Shown piece after piece: positions 51,393-61,386 of a stretch of 64,000 nucleotides of DNA. The number at the start of each line of letters is the position of its first letter. The stretch's first letter is position 1. Below the pieces are notes generated by a model, which ran no database searches, was not told where the DNA came from, and was given only the letters and a program-made list of their open reading frames with translations. The translations under genes were made by a program, and so were the position numbers. Origin of the DNA: Variovorax sp. EL159 (GTDB lineage: Bacteria > Pseudomonadota > Gammaproteobacteria > Burkholderiales > Burkholderiaceae_C). The DNA is taken from assembly GCF_900100965.1 (NCBI RefSeq), contig NZ_FMUJ01000001.1, forward strand, positions 172,272-236,271, in the 5' to 3' direction.

Positions 51393-51453
51393 GGCGGTGC
51401 TCAGCGCCGGGCCGAGGATGCGAAAGATGGGAAGAGGCGGGCGGCTCGCACGG

Positions 51454-51834
51454 TCAGAACTTCATCACGTTCCAGACGCGGGGGCCGTTGGCGCCGGTCT
51501 CGGTCGAACCCTGGCGGCCCGTGCCTGCGTCGGCCGGCAGCACTTCGTAGCCCGGCATGTTGGACTTGGGCTTGACGTTGATGCTTTGCGTGCGCCCGCC
51601 GTAGCGGACTTCGTCGACCGAGGCACCGCTGTCTTCGGTGTGGAGGTTCTCGACCTTCTGGTTGCGGCGGCCGTCTGCCTGCTCCTGATTTTGTAGCGTG
51701 TCGGCCGGTGCCGGCGTTGCCGCGGGTTGGGCGGGCGCGGGCTGTGCGGACTGCGCCTGAACGGCGGCAAAGGGGGCTGCGAAAGCCAGCGCCAGCAGGA
51801 TGCGGCGGGCGACCAGGAGTGTGGAGCTAGGCAT
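51454..51834 (-). CDS. DUF2782 domain-containing exported protein
   Basis: A 126-residue small protein with an N-terminal signal peptide (about residues 1-28, AVQA cleavage), a Pro/Ala/Gln-rich linker and a C-terminal DUF2782 module (YGGRTQSINVKPKSNMPGYEV). The family is usually found upstream of thrB and near polA, as here. The ATG at 51834 is chosen over upstream frames that would run into polA. It is divergent from polA with 97 bases between, which must hold both promoters; no strong consensus is seen. Function unknown, presumably periplasmic. Confidence 0.85.
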   Translation of the reverse strand: MPSSTLLVARRILLALAFAAPFAAVQAQSAQPAPAQPAATPAPADTLQNQEQADGRRNQKVENLHTEDSGASVDEVRYGGRTQSINVKPKSNMPGYEVLPADAGTGRQGSTETGANGPRVWNVMKF

Positions 51835-51931
51835 GCGCCGATTGTAGGCGTGCGTCCGGTTTCGGGGTGTCGGCCTGCAGGCCGCTTCATCGTGGTTCTG
51901 CAGGCCGGTCCGGGCACGGCAAAATGGCCCG

Positions 51932-54745
51932 ATGACCGACAAGAAAACGCTGCTGCTCGTCGATGGCTCGAGCTACCTCTACCGAGCCTTCCATGCGATG
52001 CCCGATCTGCGCGCCGTGCCCGGCGACCCGAAGAGCCCGGCGACCGGCGCCATTCGCGGAATGATCAACATGATGACCGCCCTGCGCCGCGAGGTTCGCG
52101 CCGACTACGCGGCCTGCATCTTCGATGCGCCCGGCAAGACCTTCCGCGACGACTGGTATCCCGAATACAAGGCCAACCGCTCGCCGATGCCCGACGACCT
52201 GCGCAGCCAGATCGACCCCATCCACGAAGTGGTGAAGATGCTGGGCTGGCCGGTGCTCAGCGTGCCCGACGTCGAGGCCGACGACGTCATCGGCACGCTC
52301 GCCAAGATCGCCGCCGCGCAGGGCATCGAGGTGATCGTCTCCAGCGGCGACAAGGACCTGAGCCAGCTGGTCGACGAGCACATCACCATCATCGACACGA
52401 TGAACGGCAAGAAGCGCGACGTGGCCGGCGTCACGGCCGAATTCGGCGTGCCGCCCAACCTCATGGTCGACTACCAGACGCTGGTGGGCGATTCGGTCGA
52501 CAACGTGCCCGGCGTCGAGAAGGTCGGCCCCAAGACCGCCGCCAAATGGCTGCTCGAATACGGCTCGCTCGATGCGCTGGTCGAACGCGCGGCCGAAGTG
52601 AAGGGCGCCGCCGGCGAGAACCTGCGCAAGGCGCTCGACAAGCTGCCGCTGAGCAAGAAGCTCGTCACCATCCGCACCGATTGCGATCTCGACGGCTACG
52701 TCGCGGGCCTGCCGTCGCTCGAGAACCTGCCGGTCGGCGCGCCGCAAACCGCCGAGCTGAAACCCTTCTACGAGAAGTTCGGCTTCAAAAGCCTCGTGAA
52801 GACGCTCGAAGCGCAGGAAGTGCCGCCCGAGCTGATCGAGGAAGGCGCCAAGAAGAAGGCCACCAAGGCCAACACCGACCAGGGTGGCCTGTTCGACGAG
52901 CCCGCCGACATGAGCGCGCTCGAAGCCGCCGCGCCCGCCAGCAACCTCAAGTACGACACCATCTTCACCTGGGCGCAGTTCGACACTTGGCTCGCCAGGC
53001 TCGAAGCCGCCGAGCTGACGGCCATCGACACGGAAACGACGTCGCTCGACGAAATGGTCGCGCAGATCGTCGGCGTGAGCTTCAGCGTCACGCCCGGCGA
53101 AGCGGCCTACATTCCGCTCACGCACAACTACCCCGACGCGCCCGAGCAGTTGCCCATCGACGAGGTGCTGGCCAAGCTCAAGCCATGGCTGGAAAACGGC
53201 ACGAAGAAAAAGCTCGGCCAGCACATCAAGTACGACCGCCATGTGTTCGCCAACCACGGCATCGAGGTGCAGGGCTACGCGCACGACACCATGCTGCAGA
53301 GCTATGTGCTCGAAGTGAACAAGCCGCACGGCCTGTCGAGCCTGGCCGAGCGCCACCTGGGCCGCAGCGGCATCTCTTACGAAGACCTGTGCGGCAAGGG
53401 CGCGCACCAGATTCCGTTCAGCCAGGTCGACATCGCCAAGGCCGCCGAATACTCCTGCGAAGACAGCGACCTGACCCTCGACGTGCACAACACGCTGTGG
53501 CCGCGCCTGCAGGCCGACGAAAAGCTGGGCTTCATCTACCAGCTGGAAATGGATTCGAGCGAGGCGCTCTACCGCATCGAGCGCAACGGCGTGCTGATCG
53601 ACAGCGCCACGCTCGCCGCGCAAAGCCACGAACTCGGCACGCGCATCATGGAGCTGGAGCAGGAGGCCTACGACATTGCCGGCCAGCCCTTCAACCTGGG
53701 CTCGCCCAAGCAGATCGGCGAAATCTTCTTCACCAAGCTGGGCCTGCCGGTGGTCAAGAAGACGCCGAGTGGCGCACCGAGTACCGACGAAGAAGTGCTG
53801 GAAAAACTCGCCGAAGACTACCCGCTGCCCGCCAAGATCCTGGAGCACCGTGGCCTCTCGAAGCTCAAGGGCACCTACACCGACAAGCTCGGCCAACTGG
53901 CCAACCCGCGCTCGGGCCGCGTGCACACGCACTACGCGCAGGCGGTGGCCGTCACCGGGCGCCTGAGCAGCAACGACCCGAACCTGCAGAACATTCCGAT
54001 CCGCACGCCCGAAGGCCGCCGCGTGCGCGAGGCCTTCGTGGCACCGGCCGGCAGCGTGATCGCCAGCGCCGACTATTCGCAGATCGAGCTGCGCATCATG
54101 GCCCACATCAGTGGTGACGAATCGTTGCTGCGCGCCTTCCGTGAAGGCATCGACGTGCACCGCGCCACGGCCGCCGAAGTGTTCGGCACCACGCCCGACC
54201 AGGTGTCGAGCGAGCAGCGTCGCTATGCCAAGGTCATCAACTTCGGGTTGATCTACGGCATGAGCAGCTTCGGCCTGGCGAAGAACCTGGGCATCGAGAA
54301 CAAGGCCGCGGCCTCGTACATCGAACGCTACTTCGCGCGCTATCCGGGCGTGAAGGCCTACATGGACGAGACCAAGGCGAGCGCCAAGGAAACGGGCTAC
54401 GTCGAGACCGTGTTCGGCCGGCGCTTGTACCTGCCCGAGATCAATTCGCCCAACGGCCCGCGCCGCGGCGGCGCCGAGCGCGCGGCCATCAACGCGCCCA
54501 TGCAGGGCACGGCGGCCGACCTGATCAAGCTCAGCATGGTCAAGGTACAGAACGTGCTTGATGAAGAAAAGCGCGCCACCAAAATGATCATGCAGGTGCA
54601 CGACGAACTGGTGTTCGAAGTGCCCGAGGCCGAGATCGAATGGGTGCGCACCGAAATCCCGCGCCTGATGGCCGGCGTGGCGGACCTGAAGGTGCCGCTG
54701 CTCGCCGAGATCGGCGTTGGCCCGAACTGGGACAAGGCCCACTGA
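51932..54745 (+). CDS. polA: DNA polymerase I
   Basis: A 937-residue repair and Okazaki-fragment-processing polymerase with all three domains. The 5'-3' exonuclease is residues 1-300 (LLVDGSSYLYRAFHAMPDL start; SSGDKDLSQLV near 135). The 3'-5' proofreading exonuclease has its DxE in IDTETTSLDEM near 366. The polymerase has motif A ADYSQIELRI near 713, motif B RRYAKVINFGLIYG near 765 and motif C QVHDELVFEV near 890. Catalytic acidic residues are present in both exonuclease and polymerase sites, so it should proofread. It is monocistronic. Confidence 0.97.
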   Translation: MTDKKTLLLVDGSSYLYRAFHAMPDLRAVPGDPKSPATGAIRGMINMMTALRREVRADYAACIFDAPGKTFRDDWYPEYKANRSPMPDDLRSQIDPIHEVVKMLGWPVLSVPDVEADDVIGTLAKIAAAQGIEVIVSSGDKDLSQLVDEHITIIDTMNGKKRDVAGVTAEFGVPPNLMVDYQTLVGDSVDNVPGVEKVGPKTAAKWLLEYGSLDALVERAAEVKGAAGENLRKALDKLPLSKKLVTIRTDCDLDGYVAGLPSLENLPVGAPQTAELKPFYEKFGFKSLVKTLEAQEVPPELIEEGAKKKATKANTDQGGLFDEPADMSALEAAAPASNLKYDTIFTWAQFDTWLARLEAAELTAIDTETTSLDEMVAQIVGVSFSVTPGEAAYIPLTHNYPDAPEQLPIDEVLAKLKPWLENGTKKKLGQHIKYDRHVFANHGIEVQGYAHDTMLQSYVLEVNKPHGLSSLAERHLGRSGISYEDLCGKGAHQIPFSQVDIAKAAEYSCEDSDLTLDVHNTLWPRLQADEKLGFIYQLEMDSSEALYRIERNGVLIDSATLAAQSHELGTRIMELEQEAYDIAGQPFNLGSPKQIGEIFFTKLGLPVVKKTPSGAPSTDEEVLEKLAEDYPLPAKILEHRGLSKLKGTYTDKLGQLANPRSGRVHTHYAQAVAVTGRLSSNDPNLQNIPIRTPEGRRVREAFVAPAGSVIASADYSQIELRIMAHISGDESLLRAFREGIDVHRATAAEVFGTTPDQVSSEQRRYAKVINFGLIYGMSSFGLAKNLGIENKAAASYIERYFARYPGVKAYMDETKASAKETGYVETVFGRRLYLPEINSPNGPRRGGAERAAINAPMQGTAADLIKLSMVKVQNVLDEEKRATKMIMQVHDELVFEVPEAEIEWVRTEIPRLMAGVADLKVPLLAEIGVGPNWDKAH

Positions 54746-54855
54746 CCCCGCACTGACCCTGCACCGCCGATTCCGCATTGATCTGCATGGACCCTGCATG
54801 GGTCCGACGCGTCGATCGAAGAGACAACGAACGAAAGAAAGAAGAACGCTCACCC

Positions 54856-56148
54856 ATGAAATTCCAGCCCCGCCAATTCCTGCTGGCCGCCGTCTGTGCC
54901 GCCTGCCTCGGCACCGCCTTCGCCGCCCCCGATGCCCGCATCGCCTCGCTCGCAGCCAAGGAAAAGCCCGCGCTGCTCGACACGCTCAAGGAGCTGGTCT
55001 CCATCGAGTCGGGCAGCCGCGATCTGGACGGCCTCGAGAAAATCTCCGACCTCATCGCCGCGAAGTTCAAGGCGCTGGGCGGCGAGGTCGAGCTGATCGA
55101 CCCGAGCGCCGATGCCTACCGCATGGAAGACACGCCCGAGAAAATCGGCCGCGTCGTGCGCGCCACCTTCAAGGGCACGGGCACCAAGAAGATCCTGCTG
55201 ATCGCGCACATGGACACGGTCTACACGATCGGCATGCTCAACAAGCAGCCGTTCCGCATCGAAGGCGACAGGGCCTACGGCCTGGGCATTGCCGACGACA
55301 AGCAGGGCGTGGCGGTCATCACGCACATCGTGTCGATGTTGCAGTCGATGAAGTTCAAGGACTACGGCACGCTCACCGTGCTGATCAATGGCGACGAAGA
55401 AATCAGCTCGCCCGGCGCACGCGCGCTCATCACGCGCATGGGCAGCGAGCACGACGCCGTGCTGTCCTTCGAGGGCGCCTACGTGAAGGACGACAAGCTC
55501 TCGCTGGCCACCGCAGGCATTGCCTCGGTCACGCTGCACGTCACCGGCAAGGCCTCGCACGCGGGCTCGGCGCCCGAGCTGGGCGTGAACGCGCTGTACG
55601 AGCTGTCGCACCAGATCCTGCAGATGCGCGACCTGTCCGACCCGGCCACGGGCCTGAAGATGAACTGGACCATCTCCAAGTCGGGCAGCAACCGCAACGT
55701 GATTCCGGCCAGCGCCACTGCCGGTGCCGACGTGCGCGTGCTGAAGGTCAGCGACTACGACCGCATCGAGCAGCAGGTGAACGAGCGCGTGAAGAAGCAG
55801 CTCATTCCCGAAGCCAAGGTCGATCTGAAGTTCGAGCGCCGCCGTCCGCCGCTCGAAGCCACCGATGCATCGCGCGCACTCGCGAAGCACGCGCAGCAGA
55901 TCTACAAGGACGAGCTGGGCCGTTCGCTGGGCGCCGACGACAAGGCCGCCGGCGGCGGCACCGACGCGGCCTTCGCGGCGCTCAAGACCAAGGCGCCCGT
56001 CATCGAGCGCTTCGGCCTGCAGGGCTTCGGCGCGCACTCGGCCGACGCCGAGTACGTGCTGGTCGATTCCATCGAGCCGCGCCTGTACCTGGGCGTGCGG
56101 ATGATCATGGACATCGCGCACGGCAAGACCGCCAGCGGCGGCAACTGA
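54856..56148 (+). CDS. M20/M25/M40 family metallo-hydrolase (glutamate carboxypeptidase-like)
   Basis: A 430-residue secreted di-zinc peptidase resembling carboxypeptidase G2. It has a signal peptide (residues 1-24, AFA cleavage), first metal ligand in IAHMDTVY near 118, bridging Asp in GIADDKQG near 150, catalytic EE in NGDEEISSPG near 183, a dimerisation lid (GKASHAGSAPELGVNALYEL) and GGGTDAAF near 372. Family enzymes cleave C-terminal Glu or related amide-linked amino acids. The ATG at 54856 gives a complete signal peptide. The LysR gene follows in the same direction after 31 bases and may regulate it. Confidence 0.9.
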   Translation: MKFQPRQFLLAAVCAACLGTAFAAPDARIASLAAKEKPALLDTLKELVSIESGSRDLDGLEKISDLIAAKFKALGGEVELIDPSADAYRMEDTPEKIGRVVRATFKGTGTKKILLIAHMDTVYTIGMLNKQPFRIEGDRAYGLGIADDKQGVAVITHIVSMLQSMKFKDYGTLTVLINGDEEISSPGARALITRMGSEHDAVLSFEGAYVKDDKLSLATAGIASVTLHVTGKASHAGSAPELGVNALYELSHQILQMRDLSDPATGLKMNWTISKSGSNRNVIPASATAGADVRVLKVSDYDRIEQQVNERVKKQLIPEAKVDLKFERRRPPLEATDASRALAKHAQQIYKDELGRSLGADDKAAGGGTDAAFAALKTKAPVIERFGLQGFGAHSADAEYVLVDSIEPRLYLGVRMIMDIAHGKTASGGN

Positions 56149-56179
56149 CCAACTGACCGATCGGCCTTCGGTTTCGCCT

Positions 56180-57082
56180 ATGCGCCTGCGCCACATCGAG
56201 GTCTTCAACGCGATCATGCTCACGGGCAGCGTGAGCGCGGCGGCGCGGCTCATCAACATCACGCAGCCGGCGGTGAGCCGCACGCTGCAGCATGCCGAGC
56301 AGCAACTGGGCTTTCCGCTGTTCCAGCGCGCCAAGGGGCGGCTCACGGCAACCACCGAGGCGCTCACGCTGTACCCGCACATCGAGCGGCTGTTCGCGCA
56401 GCTCGACGAGGTGCAGCGGCTGGCCGCCAACCTGCGCACGGCGGGCGACACGGGCGAGCTGCGCATCCTCAGCGTGCTGGCGCTCAGCTACGACGTGCTG
56501 CCGCGCGCGCTCAAGGCCTTTCGCGAAAAGCACCCAGGCTACGCAATCACGGTCGAGTCGCTGCATTCGCCGCAGATCATGTCGGCGCTGCTGCTGCAGG
56601 AGGCCGACGTGGGCTTCGCGTTCAGCCCCGCGGTGCACCCTTCGCTCACGCAAGAGACGCTGGCCGACAGCCGCATGGTGTGCATCGCGCCCAAGGGCAT
56701 GCTGCCGCGCACGCTGGTGCGCAACGGCTCGGTCGCGCTGCACGACCTCATCGACCGGCCGGTGATTGGGCTGGACAGCCGCGACCCCGTGGGCACCAGC
56801 CTGAGCCAGGCCTGCCGGCAGGCCGGCGTGGGTTTCCAGCAGGCGGTGGTGACGGTGCAGACCTACCACGCGGCGCTGGCCATGGCGCACCACGGGATCG
56901 GCGTGGCGCTGGTCGATGGCTGCACCGCACGTTCGGCCGACCGCGACAAGGTCGACGTGCTCACGCTGGAGCCGCACATTCCGGTGCCGATCCGCGCGCT
57001 GCGTTTTGCGGGCCGGCCCGATTCGGTGGCGGTGCGCGGCATCACGCGCTGCATGCGCGAAGCGATAGAGCAGGCCGGCTGA
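56180..57082 (+). CDS. LysR family transcriptional regulator
   Basis: A 300-residue LysR-type regulator. The N-terminal winged helix-turn-helix (residues 3-60) contains MLTGSVSAAARLINITQPAVSRTL. A PBP-like effector domain (residues 90-290) has the usual GELRILSVLALSYDVLP opening. It lies 31 bases after the M20 peptidase on the same strand, a less common arrangement than divergent LysR genes. The target is unknown; a LysR-type T-N11-A box is present near 62680, but linkage to this regulator is only a suggestion. Confidence 0.9.
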   Translation: MRLRHIEVFNAIMLTGSVSAAARLINITQPAVSRTLQHAEQQLGFPLFQRAKGRLTATTEALTLYPHIERLFAQLDEVQRLAANLRTAGDTGELRILSVLALSYDVLPRALKAFREKHPGYAITVESLHSPQIMSALLLQEADVGFAFSPAVHPSLTQETLADSRMVCIAPKGMLPRTLVRNGSVALHDLIDRPVIGLDSRDPVGTSLSQACRQAGVGFQQAVVTVQTYHAALAMAHHGIGVALVDGCTARSADRDKVDVLTLEPHIPVPIRALRFAGRPDSVAVRGITRCMREAIEQAG

Positions 57083-57153
57083 GCGTTGCCCGTGCGCCGC
57101 CTGAGCGCCGCCCGAGTGCCACGGACATTCGCCGCACGCGATAATCCGCGGCC

Positions 57154-57510
57154 ATGCACTTTCCACGAACCTTCCGCCTGTTGCACCGTCTGGTGCTGGC
57201 GTGGTTCATGGCGTCGCTGCTCGTCGCGGGGGCGTCGCCCCTCGTGAATCCGCAGTCGATGGAACTGGTGTGCTCCGCCAGCGGTTCCATCAAGGTCATC
57301 GTGCAGGGCGACGATGGCCCGACCGAGATGGGCGCTACCGCGATGGACTGCCCGTTGTGCCTGGTCTCCGGACCACCGCCCGCCGCCGCGCAGGTGACGC
57401 TGCCCACGCCGCTGCCGCTGGGCCGCGCGCTGCAATCGATTCCGGCTGCCCGCATCGCGGCGGCCACGGCCTCGCCGCTGCCGGCGCGCGGGCCACCCTC
57501 GCTCTCCTGA
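57154..57510 (+). CDS. DUF2946 family small exported protein
   Basis: A 118-residue protein with an N-terminal signal/membrane segment (LVLAWFMASLLVAGASP, about 14-30) and a conserved DCPLCL segment near residue 67, typical of the DUF2946 family often found with TonB-dependent and copper/heme-related genes. The C-terminal half is Ala/Pro-rich. It precedes a TonB receptor and a PepSY protein on the same strand, so a periplasmic metal-handling role is plausible. Confidence 0.75.
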   Translation: MHFPRTFRLLHRLVLAWFMASLLVAGASPLVNPQSMELVCSASGSIKVIVQGDDGPTEMGATAMDCPLCLVSGPPPAAAQVTLPTPLPLGRALQSIPAARIAAATASPLPARGPPSLS

Positions 57511-57615
57511 ACCCCGTTCTTCTTCCATCGCACGCGGCCTGACACGGCTGCGCGGTGGGTTTCCGGTCGTTCCGCGGCTGGCGCCGCCTTTTGCTTTTGC
57601 CGCACGCGCCGCCGC

Positions 57616-59796
57616 ATGAGAGATGCCATGTCCCGTATTCCTTCCTCCCCCACGCTGGGGCTCCTGGCCTTGCTCGGCGCCGCTTGCGCGCCTGCCCATG
57701 CCGAACAGGCAACTGCACACTCGCTGCCGCAGATCGAGGTGGCCGACGACGCGCCCAGCGCCAACGGCCGCCTCGACCTCGACACGCCCTCGGACACCGC
57801 CAGCCGCCTGGGCCTCACGCCGCGCGAGACGCCGGCATCGGTCACGGTGGTGAACCGCTCAGTGATCGACGCGCGCGGCGCGCAGAACACGCAAGAAGTC
57901 CTGCGCGCCATTCCGGGCGTGACCGCGCACGATGCGCCGGGCAACATCGGCGTGAGTTACCGGGGCTTCGGCAGTGGCTCGATCAGCCAGCTCTTCAATG
58001 GCATCAACGTGCAATACGCGATCGCGGCGCGGCCGGTGGACAGCTGGATCTACGACCGCGTCGAGGCCATCGGCGGGCCGTCGAGTTTTCTGTTCGGCTC
58101 GGGGGCGCTGGGCGGGTCGATCAACTACATCACCAAGACGGCCGAGCGCGGCGACTTCGCGGAGGCGCAACTGCGGCTGGGCACGCAGAACCTCAAGGAA
58201 GCCTCGTTCGGGCTGAACCGCCGCATCGCGGGCGATGGCGGCGCGGGCAGCCACTACGCGCGCATTGACGTGAACCATCGCGATGCCAATGGCTGGACCG
58301 ACGGGACGAAGTCGAAGTCCACGCAGCTGGCGGCGTCGCTGCTCTCCGACTTTGGGGGCGGGCTGAAGCACACGCTGGCCTACGAGTACCAGGACGAGAA
58401 CGTCGACCGGCCCTACTGGGGCACGCCGGTGCTCAACCCGGTGGCCGGCACCATGCGCATCGACCGCGGCATCCGCTTCAAGAACTACAACAGCAGCGAC
58501 GGCCTCTACGCGCAGCGCGTGCAGTGGCTGCGCTCGGTCACGGAATGGCAGGCGAGCGATGCTTTGCAGTTCAAGAACACCTTCTATGCCTACGACGCGC
58601 TGCGCGACTACCGCAACGTCGAGAGCTATCGCTACAACCCGGCCAACACGGCGGTCATCCGCTCCAGTGCCCTGCTGCAACGGCACGACCAGGATGTGTG
58701 GGGCAACCGCGTCGAGGGCATCTACAAGGGGCAGCTTGCGGGCCTGAAGAGCGACTGGTCTTTCGGCCTCGACTACAGCGTGAACCGGCAGACGCGCTTT
58801 CCCAACAGCCTTTCCGGCACGGTGAGCACCGTCAACCCTTATGTGTTCGCCACGGAGCAGTTCTTCGCGGTGCCGGGCATGACGCCGGGCTTTCGGCCCG
58901 ACAGGAACAACAAGGTCACGACCACCGCGCTCTATCTTGAAAACCGCACGGCGCTGATGCCGTCGCTGCACCTCGTGTCGGCGCTGCGCCACGAGCGCAT
59001 CGACCTGGACCTTGTGAATCGGCGCACGGTGGACGCTTCGAACCCCGCCACCTTCCATCGCGGCTACAAGCCGACGACGGGCCGCATCGGCCTGGTGTGG
59101 GACTTCGCGCCCGGTGCCAACCTGTATGCGCAGTACGCGACGGCGGCCGATCCGCCTTCGGGCGTGCTGTCGACCGCATCGTTCGCCGACGTGCGCAACA
59201 ACAGCGAGCTGACCACGGGCCGGCAGGTGGAGGTCGGCAGCAAGCTGGACTTCTGGCAGGGCAAGGGCACGGCCACGCTCGCGGCCTACAGCATCCGCCG
59301 CAAGAACATCGCCACGCAAGACCCGAACAACAGCGCGCTCACGGTGCTGGTGGGCGAGCAGTCGTCGAAGGGCGTGGAGCTGGCGCTCGGGCTGCAGCCC
59401 ACGCCACAGTGGTCGCTGCAGGGCAATCTCACGTACGTGGATGCGCGCTACGAGCGCTTCATGCAGGGCGGCGTGTCGCTCGCGGGTCGCACGCCGACCA
59501 ACACGCCGGCCGTGGTGGCCAACCTGTGGACGTCGTACGCCTTCACGCCGAGCCTGCAGGCCACCGTGGGCGTGAGGCATGTCGGCAAGGTGTATGCCGA
59601 TGCGGCCAACACGATCAACTGGCCGGGCTACACCTTGCTCGACCTCGGGCTGAGCTGGAAGGTGAACCGCTCCGTCACCGTGGTGGGCCGCATCCGCAAC
59701 GCCACCAACCGCGTCTACGCGGCGAACGTCGGCAGCACCTTCGCCTACCTCGGCGCGCCGCGCACGGCCGATGTGTCGCTGCGCGTGACCTTCTAG
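57616..59796 (+). CDS. TonB-dependent siderophore receptor
   Basis: This 726-residue outer-membrane receptor has a signal peptide (AHA cleavage near residue 29), a TonB-box region (LPQIEVADD near 39) and a plug domain (residues 65-185, with TPASVTVVNRSVIDARGAQ and RVEAIGGPSSFLFGSGALGG). A 22-strand barrel ends in the C-terminal aromatic SLRVTF. Import of ferric siderophores or similar chelates is the family role. The start could be 57616 or 57628. A PepSY membrane protein follows 15 bases later, forming an uptake unit. No clear Fur box is visible upstream. Confidence 0.9.
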   Translation: MRDAMSRIPSSPTLGLLALLGAACAPAHAEQATAHSLPQIEVADDAPSANGRLDLDTPSDTASRLGLTPRETPASVTVVNRSVIDARGAQNTQEVLRAIPGVTAHDAPGNIGVSYRGFGSGSISQLFNGINVQYAIAARPVDSWIYDRVEAIGGPSSFLFGSGALGGSINYITKTAERGDFAEAQLRLGTQNLKEASFGLNRRIAGDGGAGSHYARIDVNHRDANGWTDGTKSKSTQLAASLLSDFGGGLKHTLAYEYQDENVDRPYWGTPVLNPVAGTMRIDRGIRFKNYNSSDGLYAQRVQWLRSVTEWQASDALQFKNTFYAYDALRDYRNVESYRYNPANTAVIRSSALLQRHDQDVWGNRVEGIYKGQLAGLKSDWSFGLDYSVNRQTRFPNSLSGTVSTVNPYVFATEQFFAVPGMTPGFRPDRNNKVTTTALYLENRTALMPSLHLVSALRHERIDLDLVNRRTVDASNPATFHRGYKPTTGRIGLVWDFAPGANLYAQYATAADPPSGVLSTASFADVRNNSELTTGRQVEVGSKLDFWQGKGTATLAAYSIRRKNIATQDPNNSALTVLVGEQSSKGVELALGLQPTPQWSLQGNLTYVDARYERFMQGGVSLAGRTPTNTPAVVANLWTSYAFTPSLQATVGVRHVGKVYADAANTINWPGYTLLDLGLSWKVNRSVTVVGRIRNATNRVYAANVGSTFAYLGAPRTADVSLRVTF

Positions 59797-59811
59797 CCCG
59801 GGAGATTTGCC

Positions 59812-61386
59812 GTGCATGCCAAACGTTGGTTGTTCCTGGTCCATCGCTGGCTGGGCGTGATCGTCTGCGCCTTCTTCGCGATGTGGTTCGTCTCGGGCGT
59901 GGTGATGATGTACGTGGGCTACCCCAAGCTCACCGAGGCCGAGCGGCTGCAGCACCTGCCGCGGCTCGACGCTTCGGCGCCGCTGCTGGGGCCGGGGCAG
60001 GCGCTCGATGCGGCCGGCATCGCAGGGCCGCTGCAGGCGCTGCGGCTGGCCATGGCCAGCGGTGGGCGCGTGGTGTACCTTGCGACGCCGGTGCGCGAGC
60101 CGGCACCGGGACAGCGGCGCGCTCCACCGGGCAGCGGCACGATCGTCATCGATGCCACGACCGGCACCGTGTTGCGTGAAGTCGATCAGGCCCGCGTGCT
60201 TGCCAGTGCACGGGCCTATGCCGGCGAGGGCGTTCCGCTCGACTACCGGGGCACCATCGACGAAGACGCGTTCACCCATTCACGCGGGCTCGATGCGCAC
60301 CGCCCGCTGCATGTGGTCGAACTGGCCGATGCCGGCGCCACGCGGCTCTACGTGTCGGGCAAGACCGGCGAGGTGGTGCGCGATGCGCCGCGCGCCGAGC
60401 GGCTCTGGAACTATGCCGGGGCCTGGATCCACTGGCTGTACCCGCTGCGCGGCGGCGGCCTCGACCGCTACTGGGCCGATATCGTCAACTGGCTCTCGAT
60501 CATCGGCATCGCCGTCACGCTGACCGGCACCGTGGTCGGCGTGATGCGCTGGCGCTTCGGCCGCACCTACAAGAGCGGCTCACATTCGCCGTATCAGGGT
60601 TTCATGATGCGCTGGCATCACATCACCGGCCTGCTGTTCGCGTTGATCACACTGACGTGGATCTTCAGCGGGTTGATGTCGATGAACCCATGGCGCGTGT
60701 TCGACAGCGGTGCGCCGGCATTGCGCATCGAGGCGATGAATGGCGGTGCGCTCACAGTCTCCGCGCAGGATGCGTCGCCGGCGACCTTGCTGGCCTCGAC
60801 CAGCGGCGACGTGCGTGAATTGCGCTGGGTGCGCGCAGCGGGCCAGACGCTGGTGCTCGCCAGCACCGCCAACGGCCGGCCGCAAGTGCGCGATGCCATC
60901 AGCGCGCAGCCATACCAGTTCGACCCCGACGCATTGAGAACAGCTGTCGCGCGTCTGCTGCCCGACGCGGTGCAGCGTATCGACATACTGACCGCCTACG
61001 ACAGCCACTACTACACGCGCGAGCCGCACACCATGACCGGCGGTACCGACAAGCCCTTGCCCATCTGGCGCGTGGTGTTCGGCGATGCCCACGCGACCTG
61101 GGTGCACGTCGATCCGCAGACCGGCGCCGTGCTCGGCCACACCGACAGCGCGCGCCGCCTGAGCCGCTGGCTGTTCGCGATGCTGCACAGCTGGGACTGG
61201 CTGCCGCTGCTCGACCATCGCCCGCTGTGGGACGTGCTGCTCGTCGTGACGAGCCTCGGCGGTGCGGCGCTGAGCCTGACCGGCGTGGTGATCGGCTGGC
61301 GGCGCGTGGGCCGCAAGCTCAGGACGTCGATGCGGAAGGCGCCAGTGCCAGAGCGATCTGCCGCGCCGAACCGAAAGCCAGCGTGA
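59812..61386 (+). CDS. PepSY-associated transmembrane protein (siderophore-reduction type)
   Basis: A 524-residue inner-membrane PepSY protein. It starts with GTG 59812 behind GGGAGA. Four membrane helices are visible: LFLVHRWLGVIVCAFFAMWF near residue 8, WLSIIGIAVTLTGTVVG near 227, ITGLLFALITLTWIFSGL near 270 and LLVVTSLGGAALSLTGVVIG near 480. His residues in helices (HRW, HH, HSWDW) could coordinate heme, as in ferric-siderophore reductases of this group. It pairs with the receptor upstream. Its last 68 bases overlap the convergent dadA-like gene. Confidence 0.85.
   Translation: MHAKRWLFLVHRWLGVIVCAFFAMWFVSGVVMMYVGYPKLTEAERLQHLPRLDASAPLLGPGQALDAAGIAGPLQALRLAMASGGRVVYLATPVREPAPGQRRAPPGSGTIVIDATTGTVLREVDQARVLASARAYAGEGVPLDYRGTIDEDAFTHSRGLDAHRPLHVVELADAGATRLYVSGKTGEVVRDAPRAERLWNYAGAWIHWLYPLRGGGLDRYWADIVNWLSIIGIAVTLTGTVVGVMRWRFGRTYKSGSHSPYQGFMMRWHHITGLLFALITLTWIFSGLMSMNPWRVFDSGAPALRIEAMNGGALTVSAQDASPATLLASTSGDVRELRWVRAAGQTLVLASTANGRPQVRDAISAQPYQFDPDALRTAVARLLPDAVQRIDILTAYDSHYYTREPHTMTGGTDKPLPIWRVVFGDAHATWVHVDPQTGAVLGHTDSARRLSRWLFAMLHSWDWLPLLDHRPLWDVLLVVTSLGGAALSLTGVVIGWRRVGRKLRTSMRKAPVPERSAAPNRKPA

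Noticed and set aside
51887..54853. Open frame of 988 codons antisense to polA
   Set aside because: Composition and position are those of a shadow frame; no recognisable domain.
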